From assembly GCF_039982735.1 (NCBI RefSeq), contig NZ_JBDWXV010000001.1, positions 127,300 through 191,299 of the forward strand: 64,000 nt of DNA. The letters run 5' to 3'. The notes beneath the pieces are model-generated. The model was not told the origin of the DNA, ran no database searches, and worked only from the letters and a program-made list of their open reading frames with translations. The stretch is from Saccharospirillum sp039982735 (GTDB taxonomy: Bacteria; Pseudomonadota; Gammaproteobacteria; Pseudomonadales; Natronospirillaceae). Both the position numbers and the translations under genes were made by a program. Numbering within the stretch: the first letter of the stretch is position 1; every line of letters begins with the position of its first letter. Positions 34,792-42,868 of this stretch are shown here, in pieces.

Positions 34792-35442
34792 TTAGCGGCG
34801 GCCATCCCAGTCGACAAAGTTTTTTAGCAGGGTCAGTCCGGCCGGGAAGCTTTTCTCCGGGTGGAACTGGGTGGCAAAGAGGTTATCCCGGTAAATCATG
34901 GCAGCAAAGGTAGCATCGTAGGTGCAGTTGGCCGCCGTGTATTCCGGGTGGGCTTCCACGTAGTAGCTGTGTACGAAATAGAAGCGATCGCCGTTGTTAA
35001 TGCCTTGAAGCAAGGGGTGGTCGATTTGCAAATCTACGGTGTTCCAGCCCATGTGCGGCACTTTCAGAGCCAGGCCGCGCTCGTCGGTCGCCGTTGTGCT
35101 GAAGCGGCGTACTTCACCATCGAAATGACCCAGGCAGTCGACGCCACCGTTCTCGTGGCTGCGGGCCATCAGTGCTTGCATGCCGACACAGATGCCGAGA
35201 AAAGGCTTGCCGCTGTTTACCGCATCAGCGACCACGATGTCGACACCCTGGCGGCGAATTTCAGCCATGCAGTCGCGAATGGCGCCGACACCGGGTAATA
35301 AAATATGGTCGGCTTCAGCGATGCGGTCTTTGTCGGAGGTGACTTCGATTTGGGTATTCGGGGCGACGTGCTCCAGCGCCTTGGCGACGGAGTGCAGGTT
35401 GCCCATGCCGTAATCAATGATGGTCAGCAGTGTGCGACTCAC
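34792..35442 (-). CDS. hisH: Imidazole glycerol phosphate synthase glutaminase subunit
   Basis: The 216-residue class I glutamine amidotransferase has the nucleophile Cys in GICVGMQAL and the His/Glu pair in ATQFHPEKS. It supplies ammonia to HisF. It is located between hisB and hisA. Confidence 0.97.
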   Translation of the reverse strand: MSRTLLTIIDYGMGNLHSVAKALEHVAPNTQIEVTSDKDRIAEADHILLPGVGAIRDCMAEIRRQGVDIVVADAVNSGKPFLGICVGMQALMARSHENGGVDCLGHFDGEVRRFSTTATDERGLALKVPHMGWNTVDLQIDHPLLQGINNGDRFYFVHSYYVEAHPEYTAANCTYDATFAAMIYRDNLFATQFHPEKSFPAGLTLLKNFVDWDGRR

Positions 35443-35518
35443 GGAAGTATCCTGTTCTGGCTGAGGTTTGCATCAGGCGCCCGATTTGGGCGCCGTTGGA
35501 GCGACCTTCCGGCGGGTA

Positions 35519-36109
35519 TCAGAGCACGCCCTTGGTGGACGGAGTGATGCCAGCCATGCGTTCGTCTGGCGTTAGCGCCATGCGCAGGGCGCGGCCGAAG
35601 GCTTTGAACACCGTTTCGATCTGATGGTGCGAATTGTGGCCTTTCAGATTGTCGATGTGCAGCGTGACCCAGGAGTGGTTGACGAAGCCCTGGAAGAACT
35701 CATAAAACAGATCGACGTCGAAGCCGCCGACGCTGCCGCGCGTAAATGGCAGGTTGTATTCGAGGCCCGGGCGACCTGAAAAGTCGATCACGACCCGTGA
35801 CAGGGCTTCATCCAATGGCACATAGCTGTGGCCATAGCGGGTAATGCCTTTCTTGTCGCCAACGGCTTTCGCGAACGCCTGACCCAGGGTGATGCCGATG
35901 TCTTCAACGCTGTGGTGGTCGTCGATGTGGTTGTCGCCGCGGCAGACGATGTCGAGATCGATCAGGCCATGCCGGGCAATCTGATCCATCATGTGGTCCA
36001 GAAAGGGCATGCCGGTGTCGAACTGGGCTGTGCCGGTACCGTCCAGATTGATGCTGACTTTGATCTGGGTTTCGGTGGTGTTGCGTTCAACCGTCGCTTG
36101 GCGACTCAT
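35519..36109 (-). CDS. hisB: Imidazoleglycerol-phosphate dehydratase
   Basis: The 196-residue monofunctional dehydratase (not the fused enterobacterial form) has FLDHMMDQIARHG, DDHHSVEDIGITLG and a late NSHHQIETVFKAFG, the metal-binding His motifs. The start at 36109 (MSRQATVERNTTETQIKV) fits family length; an earlier in-frame ATG adds an atypical basic leader. It is the first gene of the his cluster. The divergent neighbour is a PanZ-like gene. Confidence 0.96.
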   Translation of the reverse strand: MSRQATVERNTTETQIKVSINLDGTGTAQFDTGMPFLDHMMDQIARHGLIDLDIVCRGDNHIDDHHSVEDIGITLGQAFAKAVGDKKGITRYGHSYVPLDEALSRVVIDFSGRPGLEYNLPFTRGSVGGFDVDLFYEFFQGFVNHSWVTLHIDNLKGHNSHHQIETVFKAFGRALRMALTPDERMAGITPSTKGVL

Positions 36110-36253
36110 AGTACGACTCTCTGTTCTTGGTGATTCGAGTGATGGTTCGGGCAACGCATACGGGTGGCTGCAGTAAAGTAAACGACCTGAAACCCGGTTG
36201 CGAAGGCGCATTATATCGGTATGCTGCGCCTCAAACCACCCGGACCGACGCCA

Positions 36254-36634
36254 ATGCCTGTAACGCTGGATTTGCTGTCCCGAACACCGCTCTCAGACTT
36301 GCCAGAAACCGATGCGCCAGATTTGGCCCGTCTGGCGCAGGACATGAGTGCCTGCCCCTGCTATCAGTCTGCCTGGATTGCCTGGCAGGCCAGTGCCCCG
36401 GGCGTGAGGCTCCATGCCGCCCGGTTTAACGGGCGCATCGTCGGCGTAGCGTTTGTTGAGGGTGAATGTGTGTTGAGCCTGGGTGTTCGGGCGCTGACCC
36501 GAGGACGAGGGGTTGGGCGGCGAATGGTGTCGGTACTGGCGCAGCTGTACTCACTGCGCCTCTCGGCGCAGATCCATCCTGAGCTTGCGACCTTTGTCAG
36601 TGCCTGTTTGACGTCGCTGGTAGATCGGAAATAA
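36254..36634 (+). CDS. Small GNAT-like protein, possibly PanZ/PanM type
   Basis: The 126-residue protein (from the ATG at 36254; an ATG at 36221 would add 11 residues) carries a short GNAT core: LHAARFNGRIVGVAFVEG then LGVRALTRGRGVGRRM, the latter resembling the acetyl-CoA pyrophosphate loop. The RFN-R start and small size resemble PanZ/PanM, which promotes maturation of aspartate decarboxylase PanD. Its last 38 bases overlap the end of the convergent diguanylate cyclase gene. The assignment to PanZ is tentative. Confidence 0.6.
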   Translation: MPVTLDLLSRTPLSDLPETDAPDLARLAQDMSACPCYQSAWIAWQASAPGVRLHAARFNGRIVGVAFVEGECVLSLGVRALTRGRGVGRRMVSVLAQLYSLRLSAQIHPELATFVSACLTSLVDRK

Positions 36635-39600
36635 CAGCCTGGTTTTTACCGCGTGACTTGGCCTCGTACATGGCATGGTCGGCCAGGTTGAGCAACTGAT
36701 CGACCAGTTTGGGCGCCTGCTCCCCGGTGACCTCAATGATCCCCACTGAACATCCCAGTTGCTGGCCTTCGGGCCAGGTGAATTCCTGTCCGGTAAAACG
36801 TCGCAGGAAAGCCTGGCAGCGAGCCGGAGTCGAGAAATCCTCAAGAATGCGCTGGGCCAGTTGCTGAACCGCTTGGCCTTTTTCATTGGGGAATAAAATG
36901 ACGAATTCGTCTCCGCCCAGTCGCGCTGCCAGATCCTCGGTGCGGGTGTGCTCTTTCAATACCTGCGCAAAGCCGCGTAATACCTGATCACCCAGTATGT
37001 GCCCATAGTTATCATTCAGGTATTTGAAATTATCCAGATCCAGAAATGCCAGTGAGAACCGGTAGCTGGCATTGCGGCGACCACGGGCCAGCTCTTCTTC
37101 CAGGCGAGGGTACAGGGCCTGCCGGTTCATAAGGCCGGTCAGCATGTCAGTAGAGGAAAGATGATGCAGTTCTTTTTCATGCGCCAGCCGTTGAATGGCG
37201 GCCGCCAGTTGCCCCGCCAGCATGGAGGCCGTGCGCAGCACGGATTCTTCAAAGCCAGAGGGGTTTCGGGTCATCAGAATCATGTCGCCAAAATCGTTGT
37301 GGGGCAGGGCGATGCGGAAAATGCAGACATAGCCGCTGTCCATGCCTTCAAGATCGAGAGTGTGCATGCGGATCAGCAATCGCCCGCGCGTCAACCGCTG
37401 CAAAGACAACGCCTGATGCAGCCGCTCAACGTCCAGGACGGCCAGTCCCCGGGTAATCAGGGTGGCCTCCATAAAGGGTTGCTGGGTCAGGTCGATGGCG
37501 ACGTAGTCGCAATCGAGGTGCGCCTTCAGTTGCTGACACAGGGTTTCGACCAGTTCCAGAGTATCGGTTGCTGCGTTGGTTTGAGCACTGAGGTGTGACA
37601 GTAGCCGGGTGTCCCGCACCTTCTGTTGTATCTGTTCGAGCTCGCTTTCAAGATCAGCGGCTCGTAACACGGACATCACATCGATGTTGCTGTCGGTCAG
37701 CGGCTGGGTAACCGCCTCCCTGGTTTGCATCCATTGAATCTGATAGGCCGGTTTCAGGCTGGAAGGCAAGTTGTCGGGCCCCGCGGCATACAAGGCCAGA
37801 TTCACCAGGGTATCCGGCAAGTCCGGTTGAGCTTCCAGCGACGCTTTCAATTCCGCAACCAGGGTGGTTACGCCCTCATAGTCGGCTTCTGCCCGGGCAA
37901 AATGCAGTTTCAGGCAGATGAGCAAAACCTGCCCCCGTGCCGAGCGTTGTTCTAGCCGTTGCCGATAATCCTGCAAGGTATGCTGGGCGAGAACGCTGTG
38001 CCCCAGGTAGAACCGGTACAGTGCCTGTTGCAGCATAAGGTCATCGAGCGTGTAAAAAGGAATGGTCACGAAACCGCGAATGCGACACAAACGAATGGCA
38101 GTAGTGAGCAGCCGCAAGCTTTCGGGAACATTGCCGCTGATCAGATAAGCCCAGGACAGGTTATGCAACGTGACGGCAATTTCATTGTAGTGGGCGACTG
38201 TTTGCAATTTGTGCAGTGTGTATAAAAAGGTGTCTCTGGCTTCCTCTATTCGGCCCAGCCGCATCTGAATAATACCCAGGCCGTTGTAAAGAGGAGCTTC
38301 ATGCCGAGGCGATGCCATCCGGCTGCAACGGCTCAGCGCCAGCTCCAGCAGGCGATGTGCCCGCTGAAACCGGTGTGCTTTGGTTTGCAGCAACGCCATA
38401 GCTTCAGTCAGCTTAACGGTGGCGATGTCGTTCATCTGGGCTCTGGCCTGGCTGAGGCCCGTTAAAATGGCGCGCCGCAGAAAGTGCCGCTCCCGGTCTG
38501 TCATGCATCCCTCCCAGGCTATCTGGGCGGTGCGCAGGGCGTAACCATAGTCGTCATTATCCAGCATCGGCAGCAGGGCTTCGAGCCGGTGCATTACCGT
38601 GGCGGGCGGGCGTTCGTGAAACATGCTGCTGATCATGACCTGCATCAGCAGCCATTCCCGTTCGCGCAATAGCCAGGGGGCGTCTTTGGTCGTAATTTGT
38701 TCCAGCGCCGTCTGGGCGTGTGTGGCCATTTGCCGGGCTGTGCTTAGCCGGTGTTTGGTCAGCGCACACCAGCCGAGGCGCAGGTAAGCATCGAACATCT
38801 GGTCGTAAAGATGCTCCTGCCGGGCTTCTTCGAGCAGTTCCGTCAACAGGGTAATGGCCCCGTTATGCTGGTCTTTGTAGTACTGGGCCTCAGCTTCGAT
38901 CAGACGCAGAGTGCTGCGATGTTCGGATAGCAGCAGTATTTGCCGTTCATCCAGCATTAGCCCGATTTTATCGCACAGCAGGTGGGTTTCTGTATGGCAC
39001 TGCAAGGCGTGGTTTCTCAGCGCATCCTGAATCAGCCGCGGAATGCTCTGGGCACTGAGTGGCTGCGGCTCGGGCCAGGGAGACGAGTCGGCGTTCAGTT
39101 CGGGCGACAGGTCTATCAGCCAGTTGGGTGGGTCAATGTCGTCGTCGGCACTGCGCTGGGTGCTGTGCCAGTCCGGATCGTGAGAGGCCATCAGATCGGT
39201 ATCGGTTGAGGTGAGCAACAATACTCGACCGTTTAACTGCTGTTGTACGGTTCTGACCAGGCGCTGCAGACTGAAACTGGCAAAATGGAAATGCGTAAGC
39301 GCCACAACAATGGGGCGCGTTTGCGACAGGGCAGCCAGCAAGCGCAGAATGTCGTCCTGAAAGGCGATGGTTTTCTGAATGACGTGGTCTTTCAGTTGCA
39401 GCGGATGGCGCTGAATAAAATGATCGTCGAGCAATTGCTGCCAGGTATTGATATTGGGGCCATAAACACCCTGTTCCTGAAGCCAGCGCCCACAGTCAGC
39501 AATGCCCAGCCGGTCGTAGCCATCCTGAATGATGTCGACTAGCGGGTAATAGCCATTAAGCTGACTGTCGGACGTCAGTTGATAGCGAACACACTCAGCG

Positions 39601-39740
39601 GGCAGGTCTGCCATAAACGCATCCACCAGGCTGCTGAAACGGCGGCCATCGGCATCGGCGAAGAGCAGGCACTGTCCCTGGCCTTTTAACGTCTGCTGCC
39701 ATGCATTGTCCAGCAGCCTAAGCGGGTAGGTCTGATTCAT
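36597..39740 (-). CDS. Large multidomain diguanylate cyclase
   Basis: The 1047-residue protein has an N-terminal region (about residues 1-260) like the AAA-type part of MalT-like or signalling ATPases but with no Walker A that I can see, then a long helical-repeat (TPR-like) region (about 280-690), a GAF-like region (about 720-860), and a C-terminal GGDEF domain with LGGDEFVILF at 941-950. RTED lies exactly five residues before GGDEF, matching the RxxD inhibitory site. It should make c-di-GMP under control of an unknown ligand or protein partner. No membrane helix is present, so it acts in the cytoplasm. Confidence 0.85.
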   Translation of the reverse strand: MNQTYPLRLLDNAWQQTLKGQGQCLLFADADGRRFSSLVDAFMADLPAECVRYQLTSDSQLNGYYPLVDIIQDGYDRLGIADCGRWLQEQGVYGPNINTWQQLLDDHFIQRHPLQLKDHVIQKTIAFQDDILRLLAALSQTRPIVVALTHFHFASFSLQRLVRTVQQQLNGRVLLLTSTDTDLMASHDPDWHSTQRSADDDIDPPNWLIDLSPELNADSSPWPEPQPLSAQSIPRLIQDALRNHALQCHTETHLLCDKIGLMLDERQILLLSEHRSTLRLIEAEAQYYKDQHNGAITLLTELLEEARQEHLYDQMFDAYLRLGWCALTKHRLSTARQMATHAQTALEQITTKDAPWLLREREWLLMQVMISSMFHERPPATVMHRLEALLPMLDNDDYGYALRTAQIAWEGCMTDRERHFLRRAILTGLSQARAQMNDIATVKLTEAMALLQTKAHRFQRAHRLLELALSRCSRMASPRHEAPLYNGLGIIQMRLGRIEEARDTFLYTLHKLQTVAHYNEIAVTLHNLSWAYLISGNVPESLRLLTTAIRLCRIRGFVTIPFYTLDDLMLQQALYRFYLGHSVLAQHTLQDYRQRLEQRSARGQVLLICLKLHFARAEADYEGVTTLVAELKASLEAQPDLPDTLVNLALYAAGPDNLPSSLKPAYQIQWMQTREAVTQPLTDSNIDVMSVLRAADLESELEQIQQKVRDTRLLSHLSAQTNAATDTLELVETLCQQLKAHLDCDYVAIDLTQQPFMEATLITRGLAVLDVERLHQALSLQRLTRGRLLIRMHTLDLEGMDSGYVCIFRIALPHNDFGDMILMTRNPSGFEESVLRTASMLAGQLAAAIQRLAHEKELHHLSSTDMLTGLMNRQALYPRLEEELARGRRNASYRFSLAFLDLDNFKYLNDNYGHILGDQVLRGFAQVLKEHTRTEDLAARLGGDEFVILFPNEKGQAVQQLAQRILEDFSTPARCQAFLRRFTGQEFTWPEGQQLGCSVGIIEVTGEQAPKLVDQLLNLADHAMYEAKSRGKNQAVISDLPATSNRH

Positions 39741-39863
39741 AGTCCTTCACGATCTTGCAGCGTTTCGCCAGTATAAACCAAAAGTTCAGGTCATCATGCA
39801 GACGAATTGGCAACTTTGCGTATTTAAGGTCGTAACTGTGGACCTGAATCACAAACCCGGCAA

Positions 39864-39911
39864 TGCACCATAATAGTGCTAATATGACGTCAGCGGTTCC
39901 ACTATGGTGCA
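39864..39911. promoter_or_regulatory. Two NtrC-binding sites upstream of glnL
   Basis: TGCACCATAATAGTGCT (39864-39880) and, inverted, a site ending TATGGTGCA (39895-39911) match the NtrC half-sites TGCACC and GGTGCA. They lie about 75-120 bases before the sigma-54 start, a usual enhancer position. Confidence 0.75.
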
Positions 39912-39960
39912 ATGATGCCAAAGTAAGCCCCGTAATCGTGCATGTCGGGCCTTATATGGC

Positions 39961-39975
39961 TGGCCTGCTTCTTGC
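39961..39975 (+). promoter_or_regulatory. Sigma-54 promoter of glnL-glnG
   Basis: TGGCCTGCTTCTTGC gives GG and GC elements with exactly ten bases between, matching the -24/-12 consensus. The expected start is about 39986, leaving a roughly 100-base leader to glnL. Together with the NtrC sites this implies autoregulation under nitrogen limitation. Confidence 0.8.
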
Positions 39976-40083
39976 GTATGCCATTTAAAGAACCACAGGG
40001 CAGGCCACGGCGGACTCACCGCTGACCCAATTCAGGGTCTGTTTGCTGACTTCCATTGCAACCCGGTGCACAGGAAACCTCAT

Positions 40084-41163
40084 GTGACTGACACGCATTT
40101 TTTTCGCCAGTTGGTCGATCACCAATTCACGGCTGTCATTCAGTTGGACGACACGCTGGTTGTCGAGCACGTTAACCCTTCTGCTGAATTGTTGCTGGTG
40201 CGCTCGGGAAAGCAAATCATTGGTCAGGCGTTTTACAGTCTTTTTGTTAACCCGGCCGAGATCCGGGAGATGATGATGTCGGCCGTCTCCGGCGGCACGA
40301 CGTTGTCCGTGCGCTCTGCGCAGTGGCAGCTGGCGCATCGGGATACATTGACACTGGATTACATGGTCACGCCGTATATGGATGTCGATGAACTGCACCT
40401 GATTGTCGAAATGTTGCCCGCCGACCGGGCGATGCGCATCAGCCGAGACGAGGGTCTGATACAACAAACCGAGACTACCCGGCATCTGGTTCGCGGCGTG
40501 GCTCACGAAATCAAGAATCCACTGGGCGGCATTCGGGGCGCGGCGCAGCTGCTGGCCAGTGAATTGCCTAATGCCGACCTTAAAGAGTATACCCAGGTCA
40601 TTATTGAGGAAGCCGACCGGTTGCGCGATCTGGTAGATCGGATGCTCGGCAGCCACAAGGTGCCCACCCTGTCAGAAGTTAACATCCATCAGATCGTCGA
40701 GCGTGTCTACGCCCTGCTTCGGGTTGAGTGCGGCGACAGAATCAGGTTAAGTCGCGATTACGACCCCAGTCTGCCCGACTTTAAAGCCGACGAGGCGCAG
40801 TTGATACAGGCCGTGTTGAACATTGCTCGCAATGCGGTGCAGGCGTTGATAGAGAATAACGTTGAAGCGCCGGCCATTGAGTTTAAAACCCGTGCCGTGC
40901 GTCAGTTCACCATCCGTCAGAACCGGTACCGGTTACTGGTTAAGCTCGACATCATTGATAACGGCCCGGGCATTGCACCGGAAATGATGGAAAAGATCTT
41001 CTACCCAATGATTTCAGGCCGACCCACCGGTACGGGTCTGGGTCTGTCGATCGCTCAGCAAATCATTAATTTTCACAACGGCGTCATCGAGTGTGACAGC
41101 AGTCCCGGTGCCACCGTCTTTAGTGTCTATTTACCGTTGGAGGGGCTCAATGGCCAATCATAA
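40084..41163 (+). CDS. glnL: Nitrogen regulation sensor kinase NtrB
   Basis: The 359-residue cytoplasmic kinase has an N-terminal PAS-like domain (about residues 15-115), the H box GVAHEIKNPLGG (His141), and HATPase blocks NIARNAVQA, DNGPGIAPEMMEKIF and GTGLGLSIAQQI. It phosphorylates NtrC under control of PII. The GTG at 40084 is favoured by AGGAAAC at proper spacing; a GTG at 40066 is possible. It overlaps glnG by 14 bases. Confidence 0.95.
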   Translation: MTDTHFFRQLVDHQFTAVIQLDDTLVVEHVNPSAELLLVRSGKQIIGQAFYSLFVNPAEIREMMMSAVSGGTTLSVRSAQWQLAHRDTLTLDYMVTPYMDVDELHLIVEMLPADRAMRISRDEGLIQQTETTRHLVRGVAHEIKNPLGGIRGAAQLLASELPNADLKEYTQVIIEEADRLRDLVDRMLGSHKVPTLSEVNIHQIVERVYALLRVECGDRIRLSRDYDPSLPDFKADEAQLIQAVLNIARNAVQALIENNVEAPAIEFKTRAVRQFTIRQNRYRLLVKLDIIDNGPGIAPEMMEKIFYPMISGRPTGTGLGLSIAQQIINFHNGVIECDSSPGATVFSVYLPLEGLNGQS

Positions 41164-42577
41164 TTGCGTCTGGATCGTCGACGACGACCGCTCCATACGC
41201 TGGGTACTGGAACGTGCCTTCGAAAAGGAAGGTATAGAGTGCCGCAGCTTTGAATCCGGCGAGGCCCTGTTGCGCAAGCTGGATCAGGACCCGCCCGATG
41301 CCATTGTCAGCGATGTCCGTATGGAGGGCATCGACGGCCTGGAGTTGCTCAGCCGAATTCATGACAATCACCCGCATTTGCCGGTCATCATCATGACGGC
41401 GCATTCAGACCTCGAAAGTGCCGTTGCCTCGTTTCAGGGCGGTGCCTTCGAATACCTGCCCAAGCCGTTCGATGTTGACGATGCGGTCTCCCTGGCGCTG
41501 CGTGCGATCGAGCATACCCGTCAGAAACAGAAAACCTCCGAACCTGCGGTGGCACCGGCCAATACCGAGATTATTGGTGAAGCACCCGCAATGCAGGAAG
41601 TGTTTCGGGCCATCGGCCGGTTGTCGCAGTCGAACATCACGGTGCTGATCAATGGTGAATCCGGTACCGGCAAAGAGCTGGTGGCGCATGCTTTGCACCG
41701 TCACAGTCCACGCCGGGAAAACCCGTTCATAGCCCTGAACATGGCGGCTATCCCTCGTGACCTGATGGAATCTGAGCTCTTCGGTCACGAAAAAGGGTCG
41801 TTCACCGGAGCGCAGGGGCAGCGTCGCGGGCGTTTCGAACAGGCAGACGGCGGTACGCTGTTTCTCGATGAAATTGGCGATATGCCGGCCGAGACCCAAA
41901 CCCGGTTGCTGCGAGTGCTGGCCGATGGCGAGTTTTATCGCGTTGGCGGACACACCTCGGTACGCGTGGATGTTCGCATCATCGCGGCGACGCACCAGAA
42001 TCTGGAGACTCTGGTGAAAGAAGGTCGCTTTCGCGAAGACTTGTTCCACCGGTTGAACGTTATCCGTATCCATTTGCCGCGCCTGGCCGACCGGCGTGAA
42101 GATATTCCCCGGCTGCTTGAGTTCTTCCTCCACAAGGCAGCCGACGAATTGGGCGTGGAAACCAAGACGTTACGACCGGAGACCGAGGCTTACCTCTCTC
42201 GTCTTGCTTGGCCCGGCAATGTGCGCCAGCTGGAAAATATCTGTCGCTGGATCACGGTGATGGCTTCAGGTCGGGAAGTGCTGGTGTCGGATTTGCCGCC
42301 GGAGCTGATGGACGAAGCCCAGACGCCAGTTACCAGCGAGAACTGGGAGCAGGCGCTGCGCAACTGGGCCGATCGGGAACTGGCCCGTGGCGAGCACCGG
42401 CTTTTGGACATCGCCGTACCGAACTTCGAACGCATCATGATAGAGACCGCCCTGAAGCATACCGCCGGCCGACGCCGCGATGCAGCCGAATTGCTGGGCT
42501 GGGGCAGAAACACCCTGACCCGCAAGATCAAGGAGCTGGGCATGGAGCTGGAGACGGTGGCCGAGGACGAAGAGTAA
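41150..42577 (+). CDS. glnG: Nitrogen regulation response regulator NtrC
   Basis: The 475-residue sigma-54 activator has a receiver domain (phosphoacceptor Asp55 in IVSDVRMEG), a central AAA+ domain with GESGTGKE Walker A, the GSFTGA loop (GAFTGA variant contacting sigma-54) and GGTLFLDEIGDMP Walker B, and a C-terminal Fis-like helix-turn-helix (TAGRRRDAAELLGWGRNTLT). The ATG at 41150 follows TTGGAGGGG. It activates nitrogen-stress promoters including, by the upstream sites, its own operon. Confidence 0.96.
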   Translation: MANHNCVWIVDDDRSIRWVLERAFEKEGIECRSFESGEALLRKLDQDPPDAIVSDVRMEGIDGLELLSRIHDNHPHLPVIIMTAHSDLESAVASFQGGAFEYLPKPFDVDDAVSLALRAIEHTRQKQKTSEPAVAPANTEIIGEAPAMQEVFRAIGRLSQSNITVLINGESGTGKELVAHALHRHSPRRENPFIALNMAAIPRDLMESELFGHEKGSFTGAQGQRRGRFEQADGGTLFLDEIGDMPAETQTRLLRVLADGEFYRVGGHTSVRVDVRIIAATHQNLETLVKEGRFREDLFHRLNVIRIHLPRLADRREDIPRLLEFFLHKAADELGVETKTLRPETEAYLSRLAWPGNVRQLENICRWITVMASGREVLVSDLPPELMDEAQTPVTSENWEQALRNWADRELARGEHRLLDIAVPNFERIMIETALKHTAGRRRDAAELLGWGRNTLTRKIKELGMELETVAEDEE

Positions 42578-42609
42578 GGCACCACATTTTACCTATTTGC
42601 CAGGAGTCC

Positions 42610-42722
42610 GTGCCAGGCACCGGGTAAGCCTAATCAGGGTCGGCGTGAACCCATCCCTGGGGCCTAGACCGCAGCATCCATGCTGCGGACTCCCCTGCTT
42701 AGGCTCACCCGGTACCCAGCAC
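42610..42722 (+). repeat. Palindromic repeat family, copy G
   Basis: GTGCCAGGCACCGGGTAAGC faces GCTCACCCGGTACCCAGCAC, and CTAATCAGGG faces CCCCTGCTTAG, with a few unpaired positions. The centre GGCGTGAACCCATCC, GGGGCCTAGACC and inner CCGCAGCAT/ATGCTGCGG hairpin are well kept. It lies between glnG and argG, which are in the same direction. Confidence 0.87.
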
Positions 42723-42868
42723 TCAATTCAGCGATAATTCTAATACCTTAGCAATGGTAGAGCGCAGCTTTAGCCTCTGAACTCTCAAGTCACTACCATG
42801 GCATCTCCTCAGTCAAAGGCGTAAAATTCCAGCCAGCCTAAAAACCCGCCAACTCGTTGGGAGACAAG

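Noticed and set aside
9046..42722. CRISPR array explanation for the repeats
   Set aside because: The copies are kilobases apart, are internally palindromic over more than 100 bp, and have no regular spacers or cas genes.
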